Assembly (NCBI RefSeq): GCF_006912135.1
Contig: NZ_VIRS01000022.1
Location: 1-64,000 of the forward strand
Reading direction: 5' to 3'
Length of the DNA stretch: 64,000 bases
Source of the DNA: Cryptosporangium phraense
GTDB taxonomy: Bacteria; Actinomycetota; Actinomycetes; Mycobacteriales; Cryptosporangiaceae
The notes below the pieces were generated by a model, which was given only the letters and a program-made list of their open reading frames with translations, searched no databases and had not been told where the DNA came from. This document shows positions 28,989 through 38,791 of this stretch, in pieces (positions within the stretch are counted from its first letter, which is position 1; each line of letters starts with the position of its first letter). A program made the position numbers and the translations under genes.

Positions 28989-30674
28989 TCAGCCCAGGCA
29001 GACGACGTTGATTTGCACCGGAACGGGAGAGAACCGGGTCGGCGATTCAACCACCGCCTGCACCGCATACTTGCCGCTGCCCTGGGCGAACAGCAAGCCC
29101 ACCGAGTCCGTGCTCGTGAACGTCCGGTCGTCGTCGGTGACCGTGCCGCCACCCCCGGCGACCTCGCTGTCTCCCGGTGCGAGCGAGACGCGATAGCGGA
29201 CGTCGGTCGGCACGTCGCTCACCGTTACCGAAAGGTTCACGGTGAAGGTCACCTCGTTCGCGCACGAGCCGAAGTAGCTCTTCGGTGAGACGTCGAGGTC
29301 GGCCGAGGTCACCTGCCCGACCGGCGCGGCCGGGGCGTCGCTGGGCCCGGGCGGGGCGGCCGAGGCCGACGGCGAGGACGACGCGGACGGTGACGCCGAG
29401 CCGCTCGGGCTCGCGCTGCCGCTGGGCGACGCGCTCGTGCTCGCCGACGCGGATCCGTCGGCCGACGGTGCCTCGGCCGACTCGGCCGGCCCGAGCGACG
29501 TCGTCACCGAGGTGGATCCGTCCCGGTCGTCGGTGCCGCCGCGGAGGGCGACCGCGGCCACGACCGCCACCGCGACGAGCAGGACGGCGAGCCCGCCGAT
29601 CAACGCGCGCCTCCGACGCCGGCTGCTCGGATCGACGTGCGACGCCACGTCTGCCCGCGATGGCGGCCCCTCGCGTGACGCCGACGCCGCCGGAGCGCCG
29701 CCGTGCGAGATCGTCGGCGAATCGGTGCCCGCCGCGAATTCGTCCCACGCATCGGGCTCGGACGCCACGGCGACGCGCTGCGTAGCGTCCGTATCGAGTT
29801 CTTGGGTCAGCGCGTCGGAGACGGACGGGCGCGGGGCGCGGGCCACCGCGACGAGCGTCGCGCGGATCGACACCAGGTCGGGCCGGGCCGATGGGTCCTT
29901 GACCAGCAACGAGTTCAGCAGCGGGCCCAGCGGGCCGGCGCGCTCGGGCGCCGGATGCGGGTGGGTCGCGGTGGCGAGCAGCGCGGCGAGCGGGTCGGGG
30001 CGGTCGAACGGACCGTGACCCTCGACCGCGCAGAACAGCGTGGCGCCGAGGCCGAACAGGTCCGCCTCGGGACCGGTCTGCAGTCCGTTGAGCCGCTCGG
30101 GGGCGATGTAGCCGGGCGAGCCGAGCGCTCCGCTGCCGGCCGACATCGTGCCGCGGAGCGAGTCGGTGGCGATCGAGAAGTCGGTGAGCAGGACCTCGCC
30201 GTCGTCGGTGACCAGCACGTTCGACGGTTTGACGTCCCGGTGGACGACGCCGTTGCGGTGGGCCGCGGACAGCGCGTCGGTGAGCGCGATGCCGATCTGC
30301 GCGACCCGGGCCGGGCTCATCGGCCCTTCTTCGCGCACGATCTGGCTCAGCGAGCGGCCCTCGACCAGCCGCATCACCAGGCAGGGCATGCCCCGGTCGG
30401 CGACGACGTCGTGCACCGCGACGATGTTGGGGTGCGACACCCGGGCCGCGTGCCGGGCCTCGGACATCGCCCGGCGGACCAGGATCGTCCGCTGGTCGTC
30501 GGTGACGGCGTCGGGTAAGTGGACTTCCTTGACCGCGACCGGACGCCGTAGCCGCGTGTCGTAGCCCCGCCAGACCGTGCCCATGGCGCCGGTGCCGACC
30601 ACGTCATCCACCCGGTAGCGCCCAGCGATCATCCGCACCGGGTCTCGGCCCGGCGCTCGCGTGGGTTCTGTCAT
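28989..30674 (-). CDS. Transmembrane Ser/Thr protein kinase (DFS type)
   Basis: 561 residues. Kinase domain about 15-275 with GTGAMG, VAVKEV, HRDVKPSNV and LTDFSIAT (DFS in place of DFG), then APE. A juxtamembrane linker follows, with a membrane helix at about 355-378, a low-complexity Ser/Ala/Pro stalk (about 385-440) and a C-terminal outer domain ending FSPVPVQINVVCLG. Its end parallels FRPTPVDVQVICPSP of the kinase downstream, so the pair arose by tandem duplication. The ATG at 30674 is used; a GTG 9 nt earlier is possible. 96 bp separate the two kinase genes. Confidence 0.88.
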   Translation of the reverse strand: MTEPTRAPGRDPVRMIAGRYRVDDVVGTGAMGTVWRGYDTRLRRPVAVKEVHLPDAVTDDQRTILVRRAMSEARHAARVSHPNIVAVHDVVADRGMPCLVMRLVEGRSLSQIVREEGPMSPARVAQIGIALTDALSAAHRNGVVHRDVKPSNVLVTDDGEVLLTDFSIATDSLRGTMSAGSGALGSPGYIAPERLNGLQTGPEADLFGLGATLFCAVEGHGPFDRPDPLAALLATATHPHPAPERAGPLGPLLNSLLVKDPSARPDLVSIRATLVAVARAPRPSVSDALTQELDTDATQRVAVASEPDAWDEFAAGTDSPTISHGGAPAASASREGPPSRADVASHVDPSSRRRRRALIGGLAVLLVAVAVVAAVALRGGTDDRDGSTSVTTSLGPAESAEAPSADGSASASTSASPSGSASPSGSASPSASSSPSASAAPPGPSDAPAAPVGQVTSADLDVSPKSYFGSCANEVTFTVNLSVTVSDVPTDVRYRVSLAPGDSEVAGGGGTVTDDDRTFTSTDSVGLLFAQGSGKYAVQAVVESPTRFSPVPVQINVVCLG

Positions 30675-30750
30675 CTCAGACACCAGTAGTCACCGTAGCC
30701 GCACGACCCTGGGTGCGCGGTGGGCGCCCGGTATTAGGCACGATGAACCA

Positions 30751-33588
30751 GTGACGACCACTCTTGAGCGACGGTTGCGTACCGAAATCGCCGGCGACGT
30801 CGCGTTCGACGCCGGTGCTCGCGCGCTCTACTCCGCCGACGCGTCCAACCACCGCCGGGTTCCGGCCGGGGTGGTGCTCCCGCGCAGCGTCGACGACGTG
30901 CTGGCCACGCTGGCGATCTGCGCCGCGGACGGCGTGGCGGTCACCATGCGTGGTGGCGGCACCACGATCGCGGGCAACGCGATCGGCCCGGGGATCGTGC
31001 TCGACACGTCCCGGTACCTGAACCGGATCCTCGACGTCTCCGGGAATCAGGCGGTCGTCGAGCCCGGTGTCGTCCTCGACGTGCTGCGTCGCCGGATCGC
31101 CCCGGACGGCCTGGACTTCGGCCCCGACCCGTCGACGCACAGCCGCTGCACGATCGGCGGGATGCTCGGCAACGACGCCTGCGGCTCGCACTCGGTCGCC
31201 TGGGGTACGACGTCTGACAACACCGACGCGCTGGACGTCGTACTGGCCGACGGGACGCGTCTCCAGCTGGGCGCGAACACCGCGGAGGAGTGGCGGCAGA
31301 AGGCCGCCGCCCCCACCCGCGAGGGACGGCTGTACGCCGACCTGGGGGCGATCGTCGACCCCAACCTGGCGCTCATCCGCACCACGTTCGGGCAGTTCAG
31401 CCGTCAGATCTCGGGTTACCCACTGCATCGCCTGCTGCCGGAGAACGGCCGTCACCTGGCCCGTGCGCTGGTGGGAACCGAGGGCACCTGCGCGGTGATC
31501 CTCGGCGCGACCCTGCACCTCAACCGGGCTCCGCGCTTCCGCGCGCTGGTGGTCCTCGGTTATGCGGACGCCGTAGCCGCGGCCGCCGCCGCGCCGGAGA
31601 TCATCCCGCACCGACCGCTGACGATCGAGGGCATCGATCTGGCGCTGGTGAACGCCCTGCGGGCGCGGGGCCGGAGGCCGGCCGAGCTGCCGGCCGGTGA
31701 GGCCTGGCTGCTGGTCGAGGTCGGCGGTTCCACGCCGGCCGAGGCGGCGGACGCGGCGGCCTCGCTGGCGCGGCTCGTCCCGGGTGCCCCCCGGGTAGTG
31801 ACCGACGCCGCCGAGATGCGCTCGTTCTGGCGCGTGCGCGAAGAGGGCGCCGGGCTGGCCACCCGGCTGGCCGACGGCTCCGAGGCCTGGCCCGGCTGGG
31901 AGGACTCGGCCGTGCCCCCGGCCCGGCTCGCCGACTACCTGCGCGAGTTCGCCGACCTCACCGAGCGGTACGGCTACCAGGGCGTCACCTACGGGCACTT
32001 CGGCGAGGGCTGCGTGCACGTCCGGCTCGACTTCGACCTGGTGTCGGTGGCCGGGCGCGACAAGTACGGGCTGTTCGTGCACGAGGCCGCGCAGCTCATC
32101 GTGAAGCACGGTGGGTCGCCGTCGGGCGAGCACGGCGACGGCATCGCCCGGTCGGCGCTGCTGGCCGACGTCTACAGCCCGGAGGCGGTGGCGCTGATGG
32201 GCGGGTTCAAGCGCGCCTTCGACCCGGCGGCGGCGCTGAACCCCGGCGTCATCGTCGATCCGCCGGCCGTCAACGACCTGATCCGGATCGCCTACACGCC
32301 CACCGTGCTGCCGGTGAACGGCTTCGCCTACGCCGACGACGGCGGGGAGTTCGACCGGGCCGTGCGTCGGTGCGTCGGGGTCGGCAAGTGCCGGAACGAC
32401 CACACGCCCGGCGGTGTGATGTGCCCGAGCTACCAGGTGACCGGGGAGGAGAAGCACTCCACCCGGGGCCGGTCCCGGCTGCTGCTGGAGATGCTGCGCG
32501 GCGAGGTGATCACCGACGGCTGGCAGTCCGACGAGGTCGCCGAGGCGCTGGACGGCTGTTTCTCGTGCAAGGGCTGTCTCACCGACTGCCCGGTGAACGT
32601 CGACATGGCGACGTACAAGTCGGAGTTCCTGTACCAGCGCTACAAGGGCAAGCTCCGGCCGGCCGTGCACTACGCGATGGGGTGGTTGCCGGTGGCGCTG
32701 CGGGGAGCCGCACTGGCCCCGCGGGTCGCCAACGCGGTGACGGCGTTCGAGCCGGCGGCCCGCCTGATGAAGAAGGTCGCCGGGATCGCGCAGGAGCGGT
32801 CGGTGCCCCGGTTCGCGACCGGCGGGACTTTGAAGCAACGCCTCCGCCGTCGCCGAGGTTCAGCCCCGAAACAGCCCAGGACCGTGCTGCTCTGGCCGGA
32901 CACGTTCACGAACTTCTTCGACCCACAGATCGGTGAGGCCGCCGTCGAGGTGCTCAACGCGGCCGGCTTCGCCGTCCGCGTCCCCTCGGGGGAGCTCTGC
33001 TGCGGTCTGACCTGGATCTCCACCGGTCAGTTGGACGTCGCCCGGACGGTGGCCCGTCGGACGCTGGATGCGCTCGAGCCGCACCTGGACGCGGGCATCC
33101 CGATCGTCGGGCTGGAGCCGAGCTGCCTGGCCAACTTCAAGCACGACCTGCCCGCGCTGCTACCCGACGACCCGCGGGCGAAGAAGCTCGCGGAACTCTC
33201 GATCACGCTGGCCGGAGTGCTGGAGCGGGACGCGCCCGACTGGGAGCCGCCGCAGACCGACCGGCCGGCGATCACCCAGGTCCACTGTCACCAGCACGCG
33301 GTCCTCGGCGACAAGCCCGACCGGGCGCTGGCCGCGGCGGCCGGCGTCGACCTGACCGTGCTGGACTCGGGCTGCTGCGGGGTCGCCGGGAACTTCGGCT
33401 TCGAGGCCGGGCACTACGAGATGGCCCAAGCCGCGGGCGAACGCGTGCTGCTGCCGGCCGTGCGGGCGGCCGATCAGGACACGATCGTGCTGGCCGACGG
33501 CTTCAGCTGCCGGACCCAGATCCGCCAGAACACCGACCGTGACGCTCACCACCTCGCCGAGGTGCTGGCCGGGCGACTGCGAAAGTAA
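30751..33588 (+). CDS. FAD-binding and (Fe-S)-binding oxidoreductase (D-2-hydroxyacid dehydrogenase type)
   Basis: 945 residues. The N-terminal half is a GlcD/DLD-type FAD domain (VTMRGGGTTIAGNAIGPG at about 70-87, later GHFGEGCVHVRLDFDL and PSGEHGDGIARS). The C-terminal half has two Fe-S cluster segments (CVGVGKC...MCPSY near 540 and CFSCKGCLTDCP near 605) and two CCG domains (ELCCGLTW and SGCCGVAGNFG). This GlcD-GlpC-like fusion oxidises 2-hydroxy acids such as D-lactate and passes electrons to the quinone pool. GTG start; about 75 bp from the divergent kinase gene. Confidence 0.9.
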   Translation: MTTTLERRLRTEIAGDVAFDAGARALYSADASNHRRVPAGVVLPRSVDDVLATLAICAADGVAVTMRGGGTTIAGNAIGPGIVLDTSRYLNRILDVSGNQAVVEPGVVLDVLRRRIAPDGLDFGPDPSTHSRCTIGGMLGNDACGSHSVAWGTTSDNTDALDVVLADGTRLQLGANTAEEWRQKAAAPTREGRLYADLGAIVDPNLALIRTTFGQFSRQISGYPLHRLLPENGRHLARALVGTEGTCAVILGATLHLNRAPRFRALVVLGYADAVAAAAAAPEIIPHRPLTIEGIDLALVNALRARGRRPAELPAGEAWLLVEVGGSTPAEAADAAASLARLVPGAPRVVTDAAEMRSFWRVREEGAGLATRLADGSEAWPGWEDSAVPPARLADYLREFADLTERYGYQGVTYGHFGEGCVHVRLDFDLVSVAGRDKYGLFVHEAAQLIVKHGGSPSGEHGDGIARSALLADVYSPEAVALMGGFKRAFDPAAALNPGVIVDPPAVNDLIRIAYTPTVLPVNGFAYADDGGEFDRAVRRCVGVGKCRNDHTPGGVMCPSYQVTGEEKHSTRGRSRLLLEMLRGEVITDGWQSDEVAEALDGCFSCKGCLTDCPVNVDMATYKSEFLYQRYKGKLRPAVHYAMGWLPVALRGAALAPRVANAVTAFEPAARLMKKVAGIAQERSVPRFATGGTLKQRLRRRRGSAPKQPRTVLLWPDTFTNFFDPQIGEAAVEVLNAAGFAVRVPSGELCCGLTWISTGQLDVARTVARRTLDALEPHLDAGIPIVGLEPSCLANFKHDLPALLPDDPRAKKLAELSITLAGVLERDAPDWEPPQTDRPAITQVHCHQHAVLGDKPDRALAAAAGVDLTVLDSGCCGVAGNFGFEAGHYEMAQAAGERVLLPAVRAADQDTIVLADGFSCRTQIRQNTDRDAHHLAEVLAGRLRK

Positions 33589-33692
33589 TCGTCCCAATTG
33601 TTCGTTTTGGCCGCGCATAACTGACCTGACACCCGGTTCCCTGCGGTGGCATAGTCGGTGCCGTTACCAACTATCGCCGGAGGTGCTGCATC

Positions 33693-34460
33693 GTGCGCGG
33701 GCGTTGGGCGAGCTACGTGGCGATCGGTGACAGCTTCACCGAGGGAATGGACGACCCGTACGGCGACGGTACGTACCGCGGCTGGGCCGATCTCGTCGCC
33801 GGGTGTCTGGCCGCGGAGTCGGACGGCTTCCGGTACGCGAATCTGGCCGTGCGCGGGCGGTTGCTGCCGGCGGTCGTCGACGCACAGGTGCCGCTGGCGG
33901 CGGCGATGAGGCCCGACCTCGTGTCGTTCGTGGCCGGGGGCAACGACGCGCTGCGCCGGCGGTTCGATCCGGTGCGGCTGGCCGAGGCCTACGAGGGCGC
34001 GGTCAAGCGGCTGGTCGCGAGCGGCGCGACCGTCGTGCTGTTCACTCCGGCCGACATCACGACGAACTACCCCGCGGCCCGGCGGTACCTGTTGCCGCGG
34101 ATCGAGTTCTTCCTCGAGCTGATCCGGGAGACCGTCGAGAAGTACGACGCGTACCTGGTCGACCTGTGGGCCGACGACGGGTTCCGCGACCGCCGGCTGT
34201 GGAGCATCGACCGGCTGCACCTCAACGAGAGCGGGCACCGCCGGGTCGCGCACAACGTGCTCGAGACGCTGGGGCTGGACTGCGACCCGGATTGGGTGGC
34301 CGCACTGCCGGCGGCCTCGCCGGAGAAGTGGTTCGCGGCGAGGCGCGCCGATCTGCAGTGGGCTCGCGTGCACTTGGCGCCGTGGATAGGGCGCCGCCTC
34401 ACCGGCCGCTCCAGCGGTGACACCGTCACCGCGAAGCGGCCGGATCTGGCCGAGATCTAG
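33693..34460 (+). CDS. SGNH/GDSL hydrolase
   Basis: 255 residues. Block I GDSFTEG at about 11-17 with the nucleophile Ser, the block II glycine region, block III GGND near 84, and block V DRLHLNESGH near 174-183 with catalytic Asp and His. All four conserved blocks of the SGNH esterase family are present. No signal peptide, so it probably acts inside on an acyl or acetyl ester. GTG start with GGAGGTGC upstream. It ends in a CTAG stop shared with the convergent gene. Confidence 0.92.
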   Translation: MRGRWASYVAIGDSFTEGMDDPYGDGTYRGWADLVAGCLAAESDGFRYANLAVRGRLLPAVVDAQVPLAAAMRPDLVSFVAGGNDALRRRFDPVRLAEAYEGAVKRLVASGATVVLFTPADITTNYPAARRYLLPRIEFFLELIRETVEKYDAYLVDLWADDGFRDRRLWSIDRLHLNESGHRRVAHNVLETLGLDCDPDWVAALPAASPEKWFAARRADLQWARVHLAPWIGRRLTGRSSGDTVTAKRPDLAEI

Positions 34461-35074
34461 TCTTCTTCGTCGCCGAGGCCTAGGTCGCATTCGCCGGGCT
34501 CGTGCTCCGGCTTGGTCGGGGGTTCGAGGCCGTAGCGATCGAGCAGGTCGTTGACGCGGTCCATGGCCGCGTCCGGATCCGGCAGTTCGAGCAGCAGCGA
34601 GGCGAACGGCTCGTCCGAATCGGCCCGCACCAGGTGCAGGATCAGATCGGCCTCGATGCCCACGTCTGGGCAGTACAGCGGCTCGTAACCGACCGCTACC
34701 CGGGCGTCCAGATCGACGACCAGGCTGGCCGGCACGTCGGTGCCGTGGATCCGGGAGAGGGCCGACCGGAGGTCGTCCCAGAGTTCCACGGCGGTGGCCC
34801 ACCGCTCGTCGTCGGAAGGGGTGAAGTTCACCACCCCGGCGTCGGACGCGAACGAGGCCGCGACCAGGTCCTCACGCTCTTCCCAGGCCTCGCCGTCGAG
34901 AGCAGGCCGCACCGCGGCCTCGAACGACGCAAGCCGGTTGACTCCATTGATCCGCAGTTGGTCGACCAGTTGATCAATGCTTTCGACGACGGCATCCTGC
35001 CAGTCCAAGGCAGCTCGCTCGGCCGCAGCCCTGGCGGCCGTACGGCGAGCCCGCGCCTTTTCCAGCACGTCCAT
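34457..35074 (-). CDS. Hypothetical acidic protein
   Basis: 205 residues, strongly acidic at the C-terminus (GECDLGLGDEED). The N-terminal 40 residues form a charged Ala/Arg/Glu helix. A central segment (VVDLDARVAVGYEPLYCPDVGIEADLILHLVRAD, read in two parts about 119-135 and 136-152) looks like beta strands. No family recognised. The ATG at 35074 has GGAGGCGGGG before it. It is divergent from the FIST gene, with a 163-bp gap that must hold both promoters. Confidence 0.7.
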   Translation of the reverse strand: MDVLEKARARRTAARAAAERAALDWQDAVVESIDQLVDQLRINGVNRLASFEAAVRPALDGEAWEEREDLVAASFASDAGVVNFTPSDDERWATAVELWDDLRSALSRIHGTDVPASLVVDLDARVAVGYEPLYCPDVGIEADLILHLVRADSDEPFASLLLELPDPDAAMDRVNDLLDRYGLEPPTKPEHEPGECDLGLGDEED

Positions 35075-35237
35075 CCCCGCCTCCACTGACGTTGAGGTAC
35101 CAGCCGGTCGGGAGCTCGCCGGGGACGACGACAACCGGCCTTCCCTGAATCCTCTCACCTTCGGCGCGACACGCCCTTCATCTCCTCGTTCAGGTGCCGA
35201 TAGGAGCTGAAGTAGGGCCGGTCGAGCAGGAGGCCGC

Positions 35238-36398
35238 GTGGCGGATACATGGGTGAACGTGGGGTGCTCGGCCGACGTCGATTCGCGGATCGCCGGCACG
35301 GAGGCGGCCCGCGTGGCTCTCTCGGGCGACCCGCGGCTGGTGGTCGCGTTCTTCGCCACCACCCACGATCCGGACGCCGTCTCGGCCGGGATCCGCTCGG
35401 TCAGCGGGAACGTCCCGCTGATCGGATGTCAGACCGCCGGGGAGATCGCCGACGGCTGGGCCGGCGACGGCGCGGTGGTCGTGACCGCGCTGGGCGGGCC
35501 CGGGCTGGCGGTGGAGGTCCGCGGGACCGAGATCGATTCGGCCTCGCCGCGGGACGTCGGCGCGCGGGTGGTGGCGCCGCTGGCTTCCTTGGCCGGCGGG
35601 GACCACCGGTTCGCGCTGGTGCTCACCGATGGGCAGGCCGGTCACCAGCAGGACATCATCCGGGGCGCGTACGGGGCCGTCGGCGCGGCGGTGCCGCTGG
35701 TCGGGGGGTGCGGCGCGAGCCCGACCGTGGGGGCGTTCGCGGCCGCGCCCCTGCTCTGCAACGACCGGGTGCTGCGCAACGGCGTGGTCGCGGCCTCGGT
35801 CGCCAGCGACAACCCGTTCGGGATCGGGATCAGGCACGGCTGGGAGCGCACCGGCGACGCGGTCGAGATCACCGCGACCGACAAGAACGAGGTGCTCGAG
35901 CTCGACCACCGACCGGCGCTCGACACGTACCTCTCGCTGCTCGGGGCGCCCGAGGAGTGCTGGACCGACGAACGCGCGTTCCAGGAGTTCTCGTTCCTGC
36001 ACCCGTTCGCGATCCGGCGCCCGAACGGTGACGAGATCCGCGTCGTCGCGTACCCGAACTACGGGAACCGGTCGTTCTCGTCGGCCGCGGACGTGCCCGC
36101 GGACAGCGTCGCCTGGCTGATGCGCGGCGACGCCGACGCGCTGCTGACCGCGACCGACGAGGCCTTCGACGCGGCGATCGCCGGCCTCGGTGACCGGTCG
36201 GCCTCCGGGTTGCTCGCGTTCGACTGCGTCGGCCGGCGCGGGGTCCTCGCTCCGCGCGGGCTGACCGACGTCACCCGGATGGCGTCCCGGGCCGACGGTG
36301 CGCCGTTCGCGGGCTTCTACTGCCACGGCGAGATCGCCCGGACCAAGGGTGCGGCCGGCTATCACAACCAGGCGCTCGTCGTGCTGGCGCTGAGCTGA
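35238..36398 (+). CDS. FIST domain sensory protein
   Basis: 386 residues covering FIST-N (about 25-215; VVAFFATTHDPDAVSAGIR, IGCQTAGEI, LVLTDGQAG, LVGGCGASP) and FIST-C (about 220-370; ending in the conserved FAGFYCHGEI). FIST domains are predicted to bind small ligands such as amino acids and to feed signalling proteins. The next gene, a GAF-GGDEF-EAL protein, starts 2 nt after the stop, so ligand sensing is probably tied to cyclic-di-GMP turnover. GTG start with AGGAGG. Confidence 0.92.
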   Translation: MADTWVNVGCSADVDSRIAGTEAARVALSGDPRLVVAFFATTHDPDAVSAGIRSVSGNVPLIGCQTAGEIADGWAGDGAVVVTALGGPGLAVEVRGTEIDSASPRDVGARVVAPLASLAGGDHRFALVLTDGQAGHQQDIIRGAYGAVGAAVPLVGGCGASPTVGAFAAAPLLCNDRVLRNGVVAASVASDNPFGIGIRHGWERTGDAVEITATDKNEVLELDHRPALDTYLSLLGAPEECWTDERAFQEFSFLHPFAIRRPNGDEIRVVAYPNYGNRSFSSAADVPADSVAWLMRGDADALLTATDEAFDAAIAGLGDRSASGLLAFDCVGRRGVLAPRGLTDVTRMASRADGAPFAGFYCHGEIARTKGAAGYHNQALVVLALS

Positions 36399-36400
36399 GC

Positions 36401-38791
36401 GTGACGGATCCCGGAGCGGGAGCGAACTGGGCTGCACAGCAGCTGCCGGAGTACCTGGCGGTGGTCTCGTCGCGTCCGGACGTGCGTTCGGCGGCCGGTG
36501 TTGCTGCGGAATGGGCCGCCGAGCTGATGGAGGCCGAGGTCGGCGCGGTGATCCTGGGTTCGGAGCTGCAGGCCCAGGTCGGTTTCCCGCGTGGGGCCGC
36601 GCCGGACGAACTGCTGGTCGCGGCGGCCGTCGACCGGCCCACGACGATCGACGTCCCGGGTGTCGGGCCGTGCTTCTGCACGGTCGTCGTGCTCGGTGCG
36701 GACACCGCCGGGCACCTCCTCGTCGCCCGCGGCGACCGCGCCTTCGGCGCCGAGGAGCTCAGCCTGCTGCGCGGGATGGGCCGCGTCCTGGGGTTGCAAC
36801 TGCGTCAGATTCAGACGTTGGCCAGCGAGCGGACTCTCGTCGAGACGCTGCAGCGGCGCCAGCGGTTGCTCGAGGAGTTCGGCCGGGTCCAGCGCGCGCT
36901 GCTCACCCGGGCGCCGCTGCAGGAGATCCTGGACGCGATCACCGCGGGCGCGAACGCGCTGTTCGAGGGCGACATGGTGTCGCTGCGGCTGGTCGACCCG
37001 GACGATTCGGGGCAGATGCTGCTGGCCTCGCGCAGCGGGATTCCGGACCGGTTCGCGGCGAAGTCCTGGCGACTGCCGATCTCGCCCGGACTCCAACGCG
37101 CGATGGACACCGGGGAGATCGTCGTCGCCGACCGGGCCCGCCTGGCGTCGGCCGGCTACTCGAAGGACGTCGTCGAACCGATCGAGGCGGTGATGGCCGC
37201 GCCGGTCAGCGAGGACGGCGAGCGGGTCGGGTGCCTGATCGTGGCGTCCTCGGAACCGGGCCGGAGCTACGGCGAGAGCGACCAGGAGACGCTGCAGGGG
37301 TTCGCCGACCACGTCAGCATGGCGCTGACCGACGCCCGGGGCGTCCAGGCGCTGCACCAGGCCTACCACGACGGGCTCACCGGCCTGCCGAACCGGGCGC
37401 TGCTGAAGGAGCGGCTCGGCCACGCCCTGCGACGCGGGCCGTGCGGGCTGCTGTTCGTCGACCTCGACCGGTTCAAGCTGGTGAACGACAGCCTGGGCCA
37501 CGAGGCCGGTGACCAGCTGCTGATCGAGACCGCGGAACGGCTGCGCGAGGCTGCCGGCCCGGGGAACACCGTGGCTCGGTACGGCGGCGACGAGTTCGTC
37601 GTCCTCGTCGACCGGGTGATCGACTCGGTCGCCGAGGCGACCGAGGTCGGAGACCGGATGCTGGCCGCGATGCAGTCGCCGTTCCTGATCATGGGCCGGG
37701 AGTGCTCGGTCGGCGCGAGCATCGGGGTGACGGTGGCGGCCGGGGATCGGGCCCCGGACGAGGTCCTGCGGGATGCGGACGTGGCGATGTACCGGGCCAA
37801 GCAGGGAGGCCGGGGCCGGGTCGAGGTGTTCAAGCCGGAGATGCACGCGGTGCTGATGGAGCGGCTGGATCTGGAGGCCGATCTGCGCCGGGCGATCGAG
37901 CAGGACGAGCTGTTCCTCGTCTACCAGCCGATCGTCGACCTCGCGACGATGCGACCGGCCAGCCTGGAGGCGCTGGTGCGCTGGAACCACCCGACGCGAG
38001 GCGTCCTCCCGCCGTCGCACTTCATCCCGATGGCCGAGGAGACCGGGCTGATCGCGTCGATCGGGAGGTGGGTGGTGTCCGAGGCGGCGGCCGCCGCCCG
38101 GCGGTGGGGCGTCTCCGACCTCGGTATCAACGTCAACCTGGCCGTGTCGCACCTGCGGTTGCCGGGGGCAGCGGACGAGGTCGCCGCGCTGGTGCGGGAG
38201 GCCGGGGTCTCGCCGGAGCGGCTGACGGTCGAGGTGACCGAGAACGAGATCGTGCGGGAGCACGACGAGGCGCTGGACGCGCTGTTCACGCTGCGGGAGC
38301 TGGGCATGACGATCGCCGTGGACGACTTCGGCACGGGGTTCTCGTCGCTGCGATATTTGCGTCAGTTGCCGGTGAACGCGGTGAAGGTCGACCGGTCGTT
38401 TCTCGCCGACATCGACCTGTCGCCGGAGGCGCTGGCGTTCGCGCAGTCGATCGTGGGGCTGGGGACCGCGCTGTCGTTGCACACGGTGGCGGAGGGGATC
38501 GAGCGGCCGGCTCAGCTGGTTGAGTTGCAGCGGATGGGGTGTGGGTACGGGCAGGGGTTTTATCTGTCCCGGCCGCTGCCGGAGGACGGTGTGGTGGCGT
38601 GGCTGAGTTCGGCGTCTCGGGCTCAGCCCGGCGCGGCGTCTCTCGCGCAGCCTGGCACGGCGTCTCTCGCGCAGCCCGGCTCGGTGGGAAACGCGCATCC
38701 CGGCTCGGCGGGGAACGCCGAGCTAGGCGGGGAGGGAGACGCCGATTCCGCCCTTGGTGTGGGCGCCGAAGCGGGCCACCTCGGCGGCTAG
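36401..38791 (+). CDS. GAF-GGDEF-EAL cyclic-di-GMP protein
   Basis: 796 residues. Two GAF-like regions come first (about 30-140 and 165-310), then GGDEF (about 325-480; intact YGGDEF near 394) and EAL (about 490-740; SLEALVRW near 522, EVTENE, DDFGTGFSSLRYL, VKVDRSFL). Both catalytic signatures look intact, so it may make and break cyclic-di-GMP depending on signals. It is coupled to the FIST gene. The last 55 residues are Ala/Gln/Pro/Gly-rich repeats (AQPG units) and overlap by 69 bp the end of the opposite VOC gene. Confidence 0.93.
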   Translation: MTDPGAGANWAAQQLPEYLAVVSSRPDVRSAAGVAAEWAAELMEAEVGAVILGSELQAQVGFPRGAAPDELLVAAAVDRPTTIDVPGVGPCFCTVVVLGADTAGHLLVARGDRAFGAEELSLLRGMGRVLGLQLRQIQTLASERTLVETLQRRQRLLEEFGRVQRALLTRAPLQEILDAITAGANALFEGDMVSLRLVDPDDSGQMLLASRSGIPDRFAAKSWRLPISPGLQRAMDTGEIVVADRARLASAGYSKDVVEPIEAVMAAPVSEDGERVGCLIVASSEPGRSYGESDQETLQGFADHVSMALTDARGVQALHQAYHDGLTGLPNRALLKERLGHALRRGPCGLLFVDLDRFKLVNDSLGHEAGDQLLIETAERLREAAGPGNTVARYGGDEFVVLVDRVIDSVAEATEVGDRMLAAMQSPFLIMGRECSVGASIGVTVAAGDRAPDEVLRDADVAMYRAKQGGRGRVEVFKPEMHAVLMERLDLEADLRRAIEQDELFLVYQPIVDLATMRPASLEALVRWNHPTRGVLPPSHFIPMAEETGLIASIGRWVVSEAAAAARRWGVSDLGINVNLAVSHLRLPGAADEVAALVREAGVSPERLTVEVTENEIVREHDEALDALFTLRELGMTIAVDDFGTGFSSLRYLRQLPVNAVKVDRSFLADIDLSPEALAFAQSIVGLGTALSLHTVAEGIERPAQLVELQRMGCGYGQGFYLSRPLPEDGVVAWLSSASRAQPGAASLAQPGTASLAQPGSVGNAHPGSAGNAELGGEGDADSALGVGAEAGHLGG

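Noticed and set aside
36362-38698. 778-codon minus-strand frame opposite the GGDEF-EAL gene
   Set aside because: Antisense of a well-matched gene with no domain of its own.
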